Positions 1 to 6,521 of a stretch of 38,041 bases of DNA are shown piece by piece; position 1 is the stretch's first letter, and every line of letters begins with the position of its first letter. The notes under the pieces were generated by a model, which was not told the origin of the DNA, made no database searches, and was given only the letters and a program-made list of their open reading frames with translations. A program made the position numbers and the translations under genes. The stretch is from a virus. The DNA lies in the IMG/VR virus record IMGVR_UViG_3300020583_000024, positions 1-38,041 of that record; one strand, 5' to 3'.

Positions 1-691
1 AGACGCGGAGCGTGAGCGCGAGCTGCGAGGCGCGCAGGCGCTGCTCGGCCGTCTCGATCTCGGTCAGGCTCATCTGCTGCACCTCGTCGAACACGAGGGC
101 ATCGAGGGGCAGCGACTCCGTGGTGACCTTGCCACCCATGTACGTGAAGTACGCGACCGACTCGCCGAGCACGCGAATCGAGCGCGAGCCCTCGTCGATC
201 ATGGTGCCCGCGCGGCGCGGCTTGTCGGCGGCGCCGAGCTGGTCGTACAGCACCTTGTTCGCGCGGGCGAAGTGGATGAAGCGTTGCTCGGAGAACGCCA
301 TCGCGTGGTCCCGGGTCGGCAGGTAGTACGCGAGCTGACAGCGCCGGGTCGCCATCAGCCAGAGCGTCACCAGCATCGCCCAGGTCGACGCGCCGGCCTG
401 CGACGCCTTCATGACGACGATGTCCATGCCCTTCGGCGGCAGCGCCGGCAGCACGTCGTAGAGCGGCCCCAAGTAGCGCCAGACCGCGAAGTCGATCGGC
501 TCGCGATCCGCGACGAACGGATGCGCATCGACCCAGGCGCGGAACGAGCGGCCGCCGCCCGTGGCGGCCTGCGCGTTACTATGCGCCTGCGCTCGGAACA
601 GAGACCACGCTTCCTCCTCCAGCCGGTCCCAGCTTCCGGGCTTCGGCGAGGAGGTTGGCGAACTCTGTTTCGCGTCGCTCGCTAGGGACAT
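1..691 (-). CDS. terL: Terminase large subunit, N-terminal part (cut by window edge)
   Basis: DNA-packaging motor ATPase that would cut concatemers and drive DNA into the prohead. The reading frame is open to the left edge, so only about 230 N-terminal residues are present. It starts at ATG 691-689 (MSLASDAKQ) with a GGAG upstream. Residues 93-104 (VMKASQAGASTW) form the degenerate Walker A loop of GpA-type large terminases. Residues 198-205 (ALVFDEVQ) are a clear Walker B with the catalytic D202/E203 pair. The intervening TRDHAMAFSEQR block is also typical. The start lies inside the terS gene, giving a 113-bp overlap in another frame. The family (GpA-like versus other TerL) is inferred from the Walker A form; the nuclease domain lies outside the window. 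Confidence 0.88.
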   Translation of the reverse strand, partial: MSLASDAKQSSPTSSPKPGSWDRLEEEAWSLFRAQAHSNAQAATGGGRSFRAWVDAHPFVADREPIDFAVWRYLGPLYDVLPALPPKGMDIVVMKASQAGASTWAMLVTLWLMATRRCQLAYYLPTRDHAMAFSEQRFIHFARANKVLYDQLGAADKPRRAGTMIDEGSRSIRVLGESVAYFTYMGGKVTTESLPLDALVFDEVQQMSLTEIETAEQRLRASQLALTLRV

Positions 692-1211
692 AGCGCTCCA
701 GCACTCCAAGCATGGCCACTAGTAATGCACGGACCTCCACCACCGTGATCGTGCCGGAGACATCGACGCGGTCGCGTCGGCCCCACGTGTCGGGTTCCAT
801 CCGTTCGAGCATCCACGCCGCCGACGTCCAGCACTCCGGCTTCGCGTGGCCCGCGGCCTCGATGATCTCGACGCGCGACGCGAGGAACTCGGCGCGCGCT
901 TTTTCGATGGCCCGCGCAAACCGCACCGTGGCCGGCGTCGGGGCAAGCCCGTTGCGATGCGTGCCGCGGCCGCGGGAGAGCCAGTGCTCGACGGTGTCGA
1001 TCGACAGCCCGCAGCAGCGCGCAGCCAGGCTGACGACGCCCACGCGCTTCACCTGCGCGACGAGGTCCGCTTCGAGCTGCGGCGTGAGCGTCGAGGGCCG
1101 GCCGTTCTGGTGCGTCGGCTTGGCGCGAGTGGGACACGGCGCCGACCCCCGCCGGCGCCGCGAGGGGCGACTCGGGGGGCCGGGTCGCTGTCCCACTCCG
1201 TCGTCACTCAT
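579..1211 (-). CDS. terS: Terminase small subunit
   Basis: DNA-recognition subunit of the packaging terminase, 210 residues. After a basic N-terminus comes GRPSTLTPQLEADLVAQVK, then a helix-turn-helix (about 48-80; AARCCGLSIDTVEHWLSRGR). This is followed by FARAIEKARAEF and WTSAAWMLERMEPDTWGRRD, an arrangement common in HTH-type small terminases. It directly precedes terL in transcription order. Its start overlaps the stop of the upstream gene (ATGA). The unusually long C-terminal tail overlaps the start of terL by 113 bp. Function is inferred from this motif pattern plus position; the fold itself was not tested. Confidence 0.78.
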   Translation of the reverse strand: MSDDGVGQRPGPPSRPSRRRRGSAPCPTRAKPTHQNGRPSTLTPQLEADLVAQVKRVGVVSLAARCCGLSIDTVEHWLSRGRGTHRNGLAPTPATVRFARAIEKARAEFLASRVEIIEAAGHAKPECWTSAAWMLERMEPDTWGRRDRVDVSGTITVVEVRALLVAMLGVLERYVPSERRETEFANLLAEARKLGPAGGGSVVSVPSAGA

Positions 1212-1678
1212 GCGGGCGCGCCAGCGTCCGGCGCATCAGGGTCGGGCGCCTGATCGCGGAAGTTGAAGCCTTGCTGCCGTTCGAGGTCGCTGAGCGGTCG
1301 ACTCTCGACGACGGCGGCCGTGTCGGTGCGGAGCCAGTCCGCCGTGCCGGCGGCGTAGTTGGCGACGAGTGCCACGGACACGAGGCGCGACTCGGTGCCC
1401 TGCTCGACGCCTTCGGCGGCCGCGTCGATCCGCTGGTCGAGGAGCTTCAAGGCGTCCTTGCCGTCGGCCGCCTGCGCCTTCAAGTCCGCGACCAGGTCGC
1501 GGCGCTGGTGAATCAGGAGCGCGAGTTTTTGGCCTGCGTCGGCGCGCTCGGCCTGCGTGAGGGCGACTGGCAGCAGCCGCTTGCCCATGTCCAGGACCGG
1601 CGCGTCACCCGTCGGTCCGGTGCCTCCGTTCTCCATGCCCGCCCCCTTCGGCTCCGAGCGACGCGACCGCGTCGGCAT
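1208..1678 (-). CDS. Conserved coiled-coil phage protein, function unknown
   Basis: 156 residues, first gene of the packaging group. Residues about 40-95 are charged and heptad-like (QAERADAGQKLALLIHQRRDLVADL...), predicting a coiled coil. The C-terminal part (DTAAVVESRPLSDLERQQ) resembles the R-x-DTGE-V-x-x-RPM-x-x-x-ERQ ending of a small phage protein I have seen near recombination and replication genes, so it is probably conserved. ATG 1678 is chosen because GAGAGGTG lies just upstream. An internal ATG (1636, MENGGTG) after a G-rich run is a possible alternative. The stop overlaps the terS start by 4 bp, so the two are likely co-translated. No enzymatic motif is seen. Confidence 0.75.
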   Translation of the reverse strand: MPTRSRRSEPKGAGMENGGTGPTGDAPVLDMGKRLLPVALTQAERADAGQKLALLIHQRRDLVADLKAQAADGKDALKLLDQRIDAAAEGVEQGTESRLVSVALVANYAAGTADWLRTDTAAVVESRPLSDLERQQGFNFRDQAPDPDAPDAGAPA

Positions 1679-1701
1679 CTGGCATCACCTCTCGGGCAAA
1701 T

Positions 1702-1731
1702 GCCATAGAACCGAACCCGGGGGCCTGTCAA
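1702..1731 (-). promoter_or_regulatory. Candidate promoter for the terminase group
   Basis: On the minus strand there is a perfect TTGACA (1726-1731), then an 18-bp spacer, then TATGGC (1702-1707), about 24 bp before the start codon at 1678. It lies in the 76-bp gap between the RuvC-like gene and the packaging genes. The -35 match is perfect and the -10 match is only moderate. The assignment assumes a sigma70-like host polymerase. Confidence 0.45.
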
Positions 1732-1754
1732 CCGCGGCAGAAAACTGGAACAGA

Positions 1755-2273
1755 TCACGCGAGCGCGAGCGCGTCGGCCACGGCGCGCGAATCGAGCGCG
1801 GCCGACACGGCCATCATGACGGCGTCGGCATGATCGAGGCGCACGGGGACGCCGGGGAAGCGGCGGCAGACCGTGAGGCGGATCGCGGCCTTGTCGGCGC
1901 CACTCAAGCCCGTGAGGCGGCGCCAGCGCTGCGGCTGCACCACCATGAACGGCACGCAGCGCGCGGTGAGGAGCCCGAGCCAGAGGCCGTAGCCGAGGCC
2001 CGTCGCGAAGCTCGACGTGGTGCCCTGCGCGCGGTTGTGGAGCTTCGCCGGCATGGCTTGCTGGCGTTCGAGGACGACGAGGGTCATCGGGTGCACGAGC
2101 AGTGCGTACATGGCGCCCACGTCGTAGACGCGGCGCTTGCGCTCGCCGACCTGTGACCAGACGACGGGGGTGGCGTGCACGGTGAGCGTCTCGGTGCCAT
2201 CGTCGGCGACTTGGAGGCGCGCGACGGCGCCGGAGAGGCCGGGGTCAATGCCAACGTAGATGCCTGCGCTCAT
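1755..2273 (-). CDS. RuvC-like Holliday junction resolvase / nuclease
   Basis: 172 residues with an RNase H-like fold expected. It would cleave branched DNA (Holliday or Y junctions) left by recombination or replication before packaging. Acidic residues are in the RuvC arrangement: D10 in YVGIDPGLSG, E69 in LVVLERQQAMP, and D147/D150 in LDHADAVMMA. The RQQAMP block after E69 is typical of RuvC-like phage and bacterial enzymes. The start at 2273 (MSAGIYVG) is preceded by GGAGGAG. The open frame extends further upstream, but that part reads through the neighbouring gene. It lies between replication and packaging genes. Confidence 0.87.
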   Translation of the reverse strand: MSAGIYVGIDPGLSGAVARLQVADDGTETLTVHATPVVWSQVGERKRRVYDVGAMYALLVHPMTLVVLERQQAMPAKLHNRAQGTTSSFATGLGYGLWLGLLTARCVPFMVVQPQRWRRLTGLSGADKAAIRLTVCRRFPGVPVRLDHADAVMMAVSAALDSRAVADALALA

Positions 2274-2274
2274 G

Positions 2275-2667
2275 TCACTCCTCCTTCCGGCGCCGCGCGT
2301 TGCGCCGTTCCCGATGCTCTCGGGTGGCGTACCAGCGTCGATTCGACGCGCGCATCTGGCAGCGTCGCCCGCAGTAGCGTTGTTTCTGGTTCGTCGCCGT
2401 GACGAGGAACAGGGCGCGACACTCGGCGCAGCGCCGTCCCTCTGGCCGTGGCGGGGGCCGGCGCGCCTGCACCGGCTGCCCGTCCGGCGTGTGCAGCGTG
2501 AAGGTCGCTCCGATGCCGGGCACCACGTCGGCATCGAGGGCGAGGCCGTTGACCGCGTCGAAGTCGCGCATATCGAAGGCGACGTGGCCTCCGAGGCGCA
2601 GGACCGCCATGGCGAGGTACATGCGGGTGATCTCGTACTGCACCACGGCGTTCGAGGAGCCCTGCAT
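2275..2667 (-). CDS. Zinc-finger protein of unknown function
   Basis: 130 residues. The N-terminal half (1-60) is mixed alpha/beta with no recognised motif. The C-terminal half carries C80-x2-C83 and C99-x3-C103 (CAEC ... YCGRRC), a treble-clef-like zinc-binding pattern found in small phage and HNH-associated proteins. It is followed by a basic tail (RERRNARRRKEE) suited to nucleic-acid binding. ATG 2667 comes 2 bp after the stop of the upstream gene, so translational coupling is likely; no strong ribosome site is visible. It ends 1 bp before the RuvC-like gene. A role as DNA- or RNA-binding accessory to replication is inference only. Confidence 0.68.
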   Translation of the reverse strand: MQGSSNAVVQYEITRMYLAMAVLRLGGHVAFDMRDFDAVNGLALDADVVPGIGATFTLHTPDGQPVQARRPPPRPEGRRCAECRALFLVTATNQKQRYCGRRCQMRASNRRWYATREHRERRNARRRKEE

Positions 2668-2669
2668 AG

Positions 2670-3518
2670 CTAGAACAGTGGGAAGAGTGGCGGCTCGGCT
2701 GGCGGTGTGCTCTCTCCGTCCGAAACCATAGGGTCCCCACCCTGAGGTTCCGGAGGGAGTGCGGGCTCGACGGCCGGCGGCGGCTCTGCTACGGCACCAG
2801 GCGCCACGGGGGCCGCCTGGCCAGGCGGTAGGGGAGTGAACCTCGCCGTCCGCTCCCCATCCCCCGTCGGCGCCTCTTCGACCAGCTCGGCATCGAGGAG
2901 CCGAGCGGCGGTTGCCACGAGTGCCGCAGAGAGCGGCTCGGTGGGCATGACGGGCCGCTCGCGCCGCGCGACTGTGTCGGCGACGGTGCGCATGGCGGTG
3001 GCCATCGCCGGCGCGGCGCGCGTGGCCGCGTCGCGCAGGATGGCGCTCATGCGTTCGCGGGGAATCGGGTTCGTGCCGCCCTTGCACCACGCCTTCCAGG
3101 TCGCCCCCCGGGCCTCGTCGAGCTTCGACCCCTTCGGGAGGTTCAGGGTCTGCACCGCGAGTGTCCAGGCGCGCTCGAAGGCCGGCCGGGCGGAGCCTCT
3201 GCCGTCTTCCTGCTCCCAGACGGCCATGCACTTGAACACGACCTGGTGAAGCGAATCGGCGTCGCGATCGCTGACGTTGCGGCTCGGTGTGTGCCAGGCG
3301 CCGCGGACGCGATCACGCAGCTCGCGCGGCAGTGGGAAGCGATCGCCGGGCTCGACCGACTTCCCGAGGCGGTGCAAGGCGTGGACGACGCGGTCGAGGG
3401 AGTCGTCGGCGAGCGCCTCGGCGTAGAAGCGCGCGGTGTCCTCGCCGATGCGGCGGCGGTAGAGCATGGCGACCGCGTTGAGGGCGGTGACGAAGGCCGG
3501 GAAGTCGTCGGCCGTCAT
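2670..3518 (-). CDS. Putative helicase-loader-like replication protein
   Basis: 282 residues. The N-terminal ~70 residues (MTADDFPAFVTALNAV...FYAEALAD...FPLPRELRDRVRG) follow the pattern of small phage helicase-loading or replication-accessory proteins, in which a helical domain ends with F-P-x-P-x-E-L-R. The middle (75-205) is helical. The last ~75 residues are Pro-rich and probably disordered. It sits directly after the initiator-like gene (ATGA overlap at 3515-3518), the same order as lambda O and P. No P-loop is present, so it is not a DnaC-type ATPase loader. Function is inferred from neighbourhood and a short motif only. Confidence 0.6.
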   Translation of the reverse strand: MTADDFPAFVTALNAVAMLYRRRIGEDTARFYAEALADDSLDRVVHALHRLGKSVEPGDRFPLPRELRDRVRGAWHTPSRNVSDRDADSLHQVVFKCMAVWEQEDGRGSARPAFERAWTLAVQTLNLPKGSKLDEARGATWKAWCKGGTNPIPRERMSAILRDAATRAAPAMATAMRTVADTVARRERPVMPTEPLSAALVATAARLLDAELVEEAPTGDGERTARFTPLPPGQAAPVAPGAVAEPPPAVEPALPPEPQGGDPMVSDGESTPPAEPPLFPLF

Positions 3519-4588
3519 GGGATGTGCTCCCCGGCCTTCAGGCGGCGTTCGACCTCGGCGAGGCGAGCCCGGGCGAGGTCGCTAGGAGTCTGCGCGGCGT
3601 CGTACTGGCCTTCGAGCACGCGGAGGCCGCGTTCGGGCTTGAGGGCCCAGTCGAAGTGCGCGCGCCAGCGCCAGGAGTTGTCGCCGCGTAGGAACGGCGA
3701 CTGGTTCATCTTCGTGAAGATGCGTTCCCAGTCGGCCAGCGCCGGGCGCTCGGCGAGCCGAGCCCGGGCGAGCACCCGGCGGCTCGGGGTCATGTCGTGG
3801 CAGGGCACCAGGCCGGTGGCGATGCGGTTCCAGGCGCGCATCAGCGCGGCCGGGTCGGCGACTGGCACGAGGGTGGCGACGGGGGTCAGCGCCGCGGCGG
3901 TCGCGGTGGCCGGTCCGGGTCCGGGTCCGGGTTCCCCCCCGGAGGGATTCGAGAGCGAGGGAGAGAGAGGGGTGTCGCGCGTTTCGCGCGGCACCCCCCC
4001 CTTCTTCTCTTCTTCTCTTTTATGGCTCCCGGCTACAGGCTCCAGGCTCCCGGCTGGGTCCGGTTTCTGTCCGGTTTTCAAGCCAGCGCCGGTGCTGCGC
4101 TTTTTCGTCGGTCGTCCAGGCGTTCCGCGCGCTGGTGAACCATCCCAAAACGTGTAGCCCGCTCGGGCGAGTCTTTTCCGCCATAATTCCTCCGCGTGGT
4201 CGGCGACGTCGTGGAGCACCAAATGTCGCCGTATAGGCGGCGCTTGGCGGCCATCGTCGGCCGTCGGCGAGATATCGGCCGCCACTGGCAGATCGAAATC
4301 GGGGTCATCCCCGGGCCCGTAGCGAGCCGTCCGCGCGATCGTCGTCGCGGGCACGGCGTCGATCCAGCGGGCGGTGATGAACGCCGCGAGAAACGCCTCG
4401 GGGTCCCCCTCCCAGTCGAGCACCCGGGCAATGTCCTCCGCGCCCCAACGCCCGAAGTAGCCGCTCAGCGCGTAGACCGAGCACCACTCGAACAGCCGGT
4501 CGAGCATCCCGCTCGCGTGGAGCAGCGGGATGCCGAGCAGCCGGGCCAGCATGTGGGTCTTCGGGTGATCCCAGGTGCCCCGCTTCAT
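3515..4588 (-). CDS. Phage replication initiator (O/DnaD-like)
   Basis: 357 residues. An N-terminal domain (1-140; MKRGTWDHPKTHMLARLLGI...) looks like a winged-helix replication module. A long low-complexity linker (about 180-250; KREEEKKGG, PGPGPGP) follows. The C-terminal module (250-330) carries RARLAERPALADWERIFTK, SPFLRGDNSWRW and FDWALKPE...VLEGQYD. This C-terminal block is the widespread phage DnaD/O C-terminal motif (S-x-FL-x-G ... F-D-W-x-L-KP ... K-I-LEG-x-Y), thought to contact the helicase machinery. ATG 4588 overlaps the stop of a 21-codon ORF. An in-frame TTG at 4654 has its Shine-Dalgarno too close to be preferred. The linker DNA is repeat-rich and may be the origin. Confidence 0.76.
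   Translation of the reverse strand: MKRGTWDHPKTHMLARLLGIPLLHASGMLDRLFEWCSVYALSGYFGRWGAEDIARVLDWEGDPEAFLAAFITARWIDAVPATTIARTARYGPGDDPDFDLPVAADISPTADDGRQAPPIRRHLVLHDVADHAEELWRKRLARAGYTFWDGSPARGTPGRPTKKRSTGAGLKTGQKPDPAGSLEPVAGSHKREEEKKGGVPRETRDTPLSPSLSNPSGGEPGPGPGPATATAAALTPVATLVPVADPAALMRAWNRIATGLVPCHDMTPSRRVLARARLAERPALADWERIFTKMNQSPFLRGDNSWRWRAHFDWALKPERGLRVLEGQYDAAQTPSDLARARLAEVERRLKAGEHIP
3913..4077. other. Candidate phage replication origin inside the initiator gene
   Basis: The segment encoding the initiator linker holds tandem GTCCGG x3 (3913-3930) and a purine-rich stretch (3950-3970). It then has an 11-bp GC hairpin with a TTT loop and one mismatch (arms 3971-3981 and 3985-3995). A pyrimidine tract ends in TTTTAT (3996-4023). 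Direct repeats GGCTCCCGGCT lie at 4024-4034 and 4045-4055, with GGCTCC between. TCCGGTTT repeats lie 11 bp apart (4059, 4070). Lambda-type phages place iterons and an easily melted strand-asymmetric tract in the same position of gene O. The repeats are seen directly; origin function is inference. Confidence 0.45.
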
Positions 4589-4650
4589 GACCGTCCCCCC
4601 GCCGCTGGGGCGAAGCGCCCCGGGCTCCCAGAGTTCTGCACGTAGGCCAT
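4585..4650 (-). CDS. 21-codon ORF coupled to the replication initiator
   Basis: ATG 4650 is preceded by GGGAGG with an ideal 7-nt gap, the best ribosome site in the area. It encodes MAYVQNSGSPGRFAPAAGGRS and stops in an ATGA overlap with the initiator start at 4588. The initiator itself has only a G-run (GGGGGGACGG) upstream. The simplest reading is a leader ORF that feeds ribosomes into the initiator gene. The peptide has no recognised function. It may instead be a chance ORF within an mRNA leader. Confidence 0.4.
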   Translation of the reverse strand: MAYVQNSGSPGRFAPAAGGRS

Positions 4651-4937
4651 CCAACCGCCTCCCGATATTCTGCGGACCCGTCGAGAAATCGCTTGCCAGG
4701 GGGGCGGCCCGTCGCTAGAAACCTGGCAGCCCGACCCCTCTCCTCTGCCACCTGCCCTGCACTTCGACTGGTCGCCGGGGGCGCCCGCGACCGACACAGC
4801 AGCCACGCACTAGATTCGCCTTCCGTCCCCACAAAGTGTCGCCCCAGGGAGGTGCGGGGAATGCATGTGGACCCGAGCCAGGTCGGGCAGTGGCGTCGCT
4901 TACCCACCACGTCCGCTCTGTCCGCCGAGACGCGGGC
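4651..4937. other. Intergenic region between divergent gene groups
   Basis: These 287 bp separate the minus-strand replication genes from plus-strand genes, so promoters for both directions are expected. I see a minus-strand GAATAT (possible -10) just before the leader ORF, but no convincing -35. The overlapping ORFs on both strands are short and lack coding signatures. Nothing else is identifiable. Confidence 0.4.
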
Positions 4938-5066
4938 ATGACGTTCGTCGAGATCGGCATCGCCCTCGGGCTCATGGCGGGGGCCCTCGTGCTGATCGAC
5001 GTCCTGATCTCGGTGGCCGAGCACGCCCGCCGTCGCCGTCGCACCCGTGGCCACGACAGCAGCTAA
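4938..5066 (+). CDS. Small single-pass membrane protein with prepilin-like N-terminus
   Basis: 42 residues from ATG 4938: MTFVEIGIALGLMAG, a hydrophobic segment (about 5-25), then a basic cytoplasmic-type tail (HARRRRRTRGH). The same frame is open upstream to ATG 4836, which would add a 34-residue leader ending RRDAG. The junction G/MTFVE matches the type IV prepilin pattern G/F-T-x-x-E, with glutamate at position 5. Neither start has a strong Shine-Dalgarno. Without the leader it is simply a small membrane protein, for example a holin- or superinfection-type peptide. Both its reality and the start are uncertain. Confidence 0.45.
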   Translation: MTFVEIGIALGLMAGALVLIDVLISVAEHARRRRRTRGHDSS

Positions 5067-5122
5067 GCGCTCACCGACCAGCACCGTAACCCTATAGTCC
5101 ATTTCTCTCGTCCGCAGCAGCC

Positions 5123-5140
5123 CTCAGGTGTCTGCCTGAG
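5123..5140 (+). promoter_or_regulatory. Operator-like inverted repeat before gene 5158
   Basis: CTCAGG-TGTCTG-CCTGAG is a perfect 6-bp inverted repeat. It lies 17 bp before the start codon at 5158 and downstream of a TATAGT (5093-5098) that could be a -10. A nearly identical sequence (14 of 15 bp, CAGGTGTATGCCTGA) occurs at 5508-5522 in front of the integrase, so a common repressor site is likely. It could also form a small RNA hairpin next to the ribosome site. Confidence 0.5.
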
Positions 5141-5157
5141 AAGGTGGAGGTGTCCCC

Positions 5158-5472
5158 ATGCGCGTCCGAACGCAAGCCCCCAGCACCGGAGTCGGCCTGG
5201 TCCGCTCGCACGTCGTGCACTCGTTCTGTGAGCCGGCGAGCTTGCCGCTCAGCGGCGAGCCCTTGCACATCGTGTTCGACCAGGAGCCGCCGGTCGTCCC
5301 GGGCGGCTGGAACTACCACCAGCGCGAGCGGGCGCTCTACCTGCGCGAGGCGCGGCTGCTCGCCGTGGTACTGGCGAATCGGGTGCCCTGGCTGCTCTTC
5401 ACGGCCTTGGCGGACGCGATCGTCACGCGCCGCGACGAGATCATGGAGGAGTGCAACCGGGTCAACACCTGA
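5158..5472 (+). CDS. Hypothetical protein upstream of the integrase
   Basis: 104 residues from ATG 5158, chosen for GGAGG 9 nt upstream. The protein is mixed alpha/beta: a beta-rich first half with a HIVFDQEPPVVPGGWNYHQRER stretch, then amphipathic helices with YLREARLLAVVLANRVPWLLFTALADAI. I do not recognise the family; there are no cysteine clusters or nucleotide motifs. It lies between two copies of a shared operator-like palindrome (5123-5140 and 5508-5522). It is therefore probably controlled together with the integrase as part of the lysogeny region. Confidence 0.65.
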   Translation: MRVRTQAPSTGVGLVRSHVVHSFCEPASLPLSGEPLHIVFDQEPPVVPGGWNYHQRERALYLREARLLAVVLANRVPWLLFTALADAIVTRRDEIMEECNRVNT

Positions 5473-5503
5473 AGTTCTAGAACAGAGCTTCAGTCTGATC
5501 CGA

Positions 5504-5534
5504 TTGACAGGTGTATGCCTGATAGGGGTATCCT
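5504..5534 (+). promoter_or_regulatory. Candidate integrase promoter overlapped by an operator
   Basis: TTGACA (5504-5509) and TATCCT (5529-5534) are separated by 19 bp, about 50 bp before the integrase start at 5584. The spacing is longer than ideal. The palindrome CAGGTGTATGCCTGA (5508-5522) overlaps the -35 and spacer, so bound protein would block polymerase. A palindromic GTTCTAGAAC lies just upstream at 5474-5483. Promoter activity is inferred from sequence only. Confidence 0.4.
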
Positions 5535-5583
5535 TGCGCCCAGAGCCACACCCAGCGTCTGTGTCATCCGCGTCTGTAGGAAC

Positions 5584-6519
5584 ATGAAGAAACCCACGAA
5601 CGAGCTGCTGCCCGAGTACCTCGACCACTGGCTCGATGCGCGCGCGAGCGATGCTCAGCGCGGCGTCATCACGCACCGCACGCTCATGCGCTATCAGAGC
5701 GTCGTGCGGTGCCACCTGCAGCCCCTGCTCATTGGCGTCCACGTTCGAGACTTCGACGAGGAGCAGGTCCGCGATCTCTTCCACCTCCTCGGCGCCCACC
5801 GCCTGGCCGTGAACACCCAGAAGGGCGTCAAGAACGTGCTGAGCGCCGTGTGCCGCACGGCGATCCAGGAGAAGCGCCGCACGACGAACCCCGTGGAGCT
5901 GGCGCACATCCGGTTCGGCCGCGCCGAGGTCGGCAAGCCGTTCACGGCGCTCGATCAGCAGGCGTTCTTCAACGCCGCCCCGAGCGCCTGCCGGTTCATG
6001 TCGCTCTACACGCTGAAGGTGCTGACCGGCGCGCGGATCGCCGAGCTGCTGGGCACCCAGTGGCCGCAGCTCGATCTCGTGCGGGCGGAGCTGCGGCTCG
6101 AATCCCAGTGGTGCCGGGACACGCACCGGCTGGAACCCCTCAAGAACAAAAAGGCCCGCCGGGTCGACCTGTGCCCCCGCGCGGTCGCCGCCTTTCAACG
6201 GATTCCGCACACCGGACCCTTCATCTGGGGCAGCCCCAAGATGGAGTACCTGCAGCCGCTCTCCTACGAAGTGCTGCGCCGTGACTTCCGTGGCGGGCTC
6301 CTCGCCGCTGGCTTGGCCCGGCGCGGCTACACCATGCACGCGCTCCGGCACACCTACGCGACCCGGCTCCTGGAGCTGCCGGGCGTCCAGTTGCACTACG
6401 TGTCCGAGCAGCTCGGCCACGGCTCCCTGGAGATCACCCGCAACCTCTACGGCCGCACCGCACGGGCGCCGCGGCCGGACGTGCTGGCGCAGATGACCGA
6501 GCGCGGGTTCGGCGGATGA
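5584..6519 (+). CDS. int: Tyrosine recombinase (phage integrase)
   Basis: Site-specific recombinase for integration and excision, 311 residues from ATG 5584, preceded by TAGGA. An upstream in-frame ATG (5515) falls inside the promoter/operator region and is disfavoured. An N-terminal SAM-like core-binding domain (about 5-105) precedes the catalytic domain. Catalytic residues are all visible: R151 (TGARIAELL), a lysine in LKNKK (187-190), H252/R255 (HALRHTYATRL), H279 (QLGHGSLEIT) and nucleophile Y289 (RNLYGR). There is no arm-binding domain of the lambda type. It converges with the HTH gene 6522-7298, with only 2 bp between the stops. No attachment site could be identified. Confidence 0.92.
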   Translation: MKKPTNELLPEYLDHWLDARASDAQRGVITHRTLMRYQSVVRCHLQPLLIGVHVRDFDEEQVRDLFHLLGAHRLAVNTQKGVKNVLSAVCRTAIQEKRRTTNPVELAHIRFGRAEVGKPFTALDQQAFFNAAPSACRFMSLYTLKVLTGARIAELLGTQWPQLDLVRAELRLESQWCRDTHRLEPLKNKKARRVDLCPRAVAAFQRIPHTGPFIWGSPKMEYLQPLSYEVLRRDFRGGLLAAGLARRGYTMHALRHTYATRLLELPGVQLHYVSEQLGHGSLEITRNLYGRTARAPRPDVLAQMTERGFGG

Positions 6520-6521
6520 CG

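Noticed and set aside
3971-4021. Hairpin plus pyrimidine/T tract read as a plus-strand terminator
   Set aside because: It lies inside a minus-strand gene with no plus-strand gene before it. Together with the nearby direct repeats it fits an origin element better.
4589-4654. TTG 4654 as start of the initiator
   Set aside because: GGGAGG would be only 3 nt from the TTG, while it is ideally placed for ATG 4650 in another frame. The conserved domain begins at ATG 4588.
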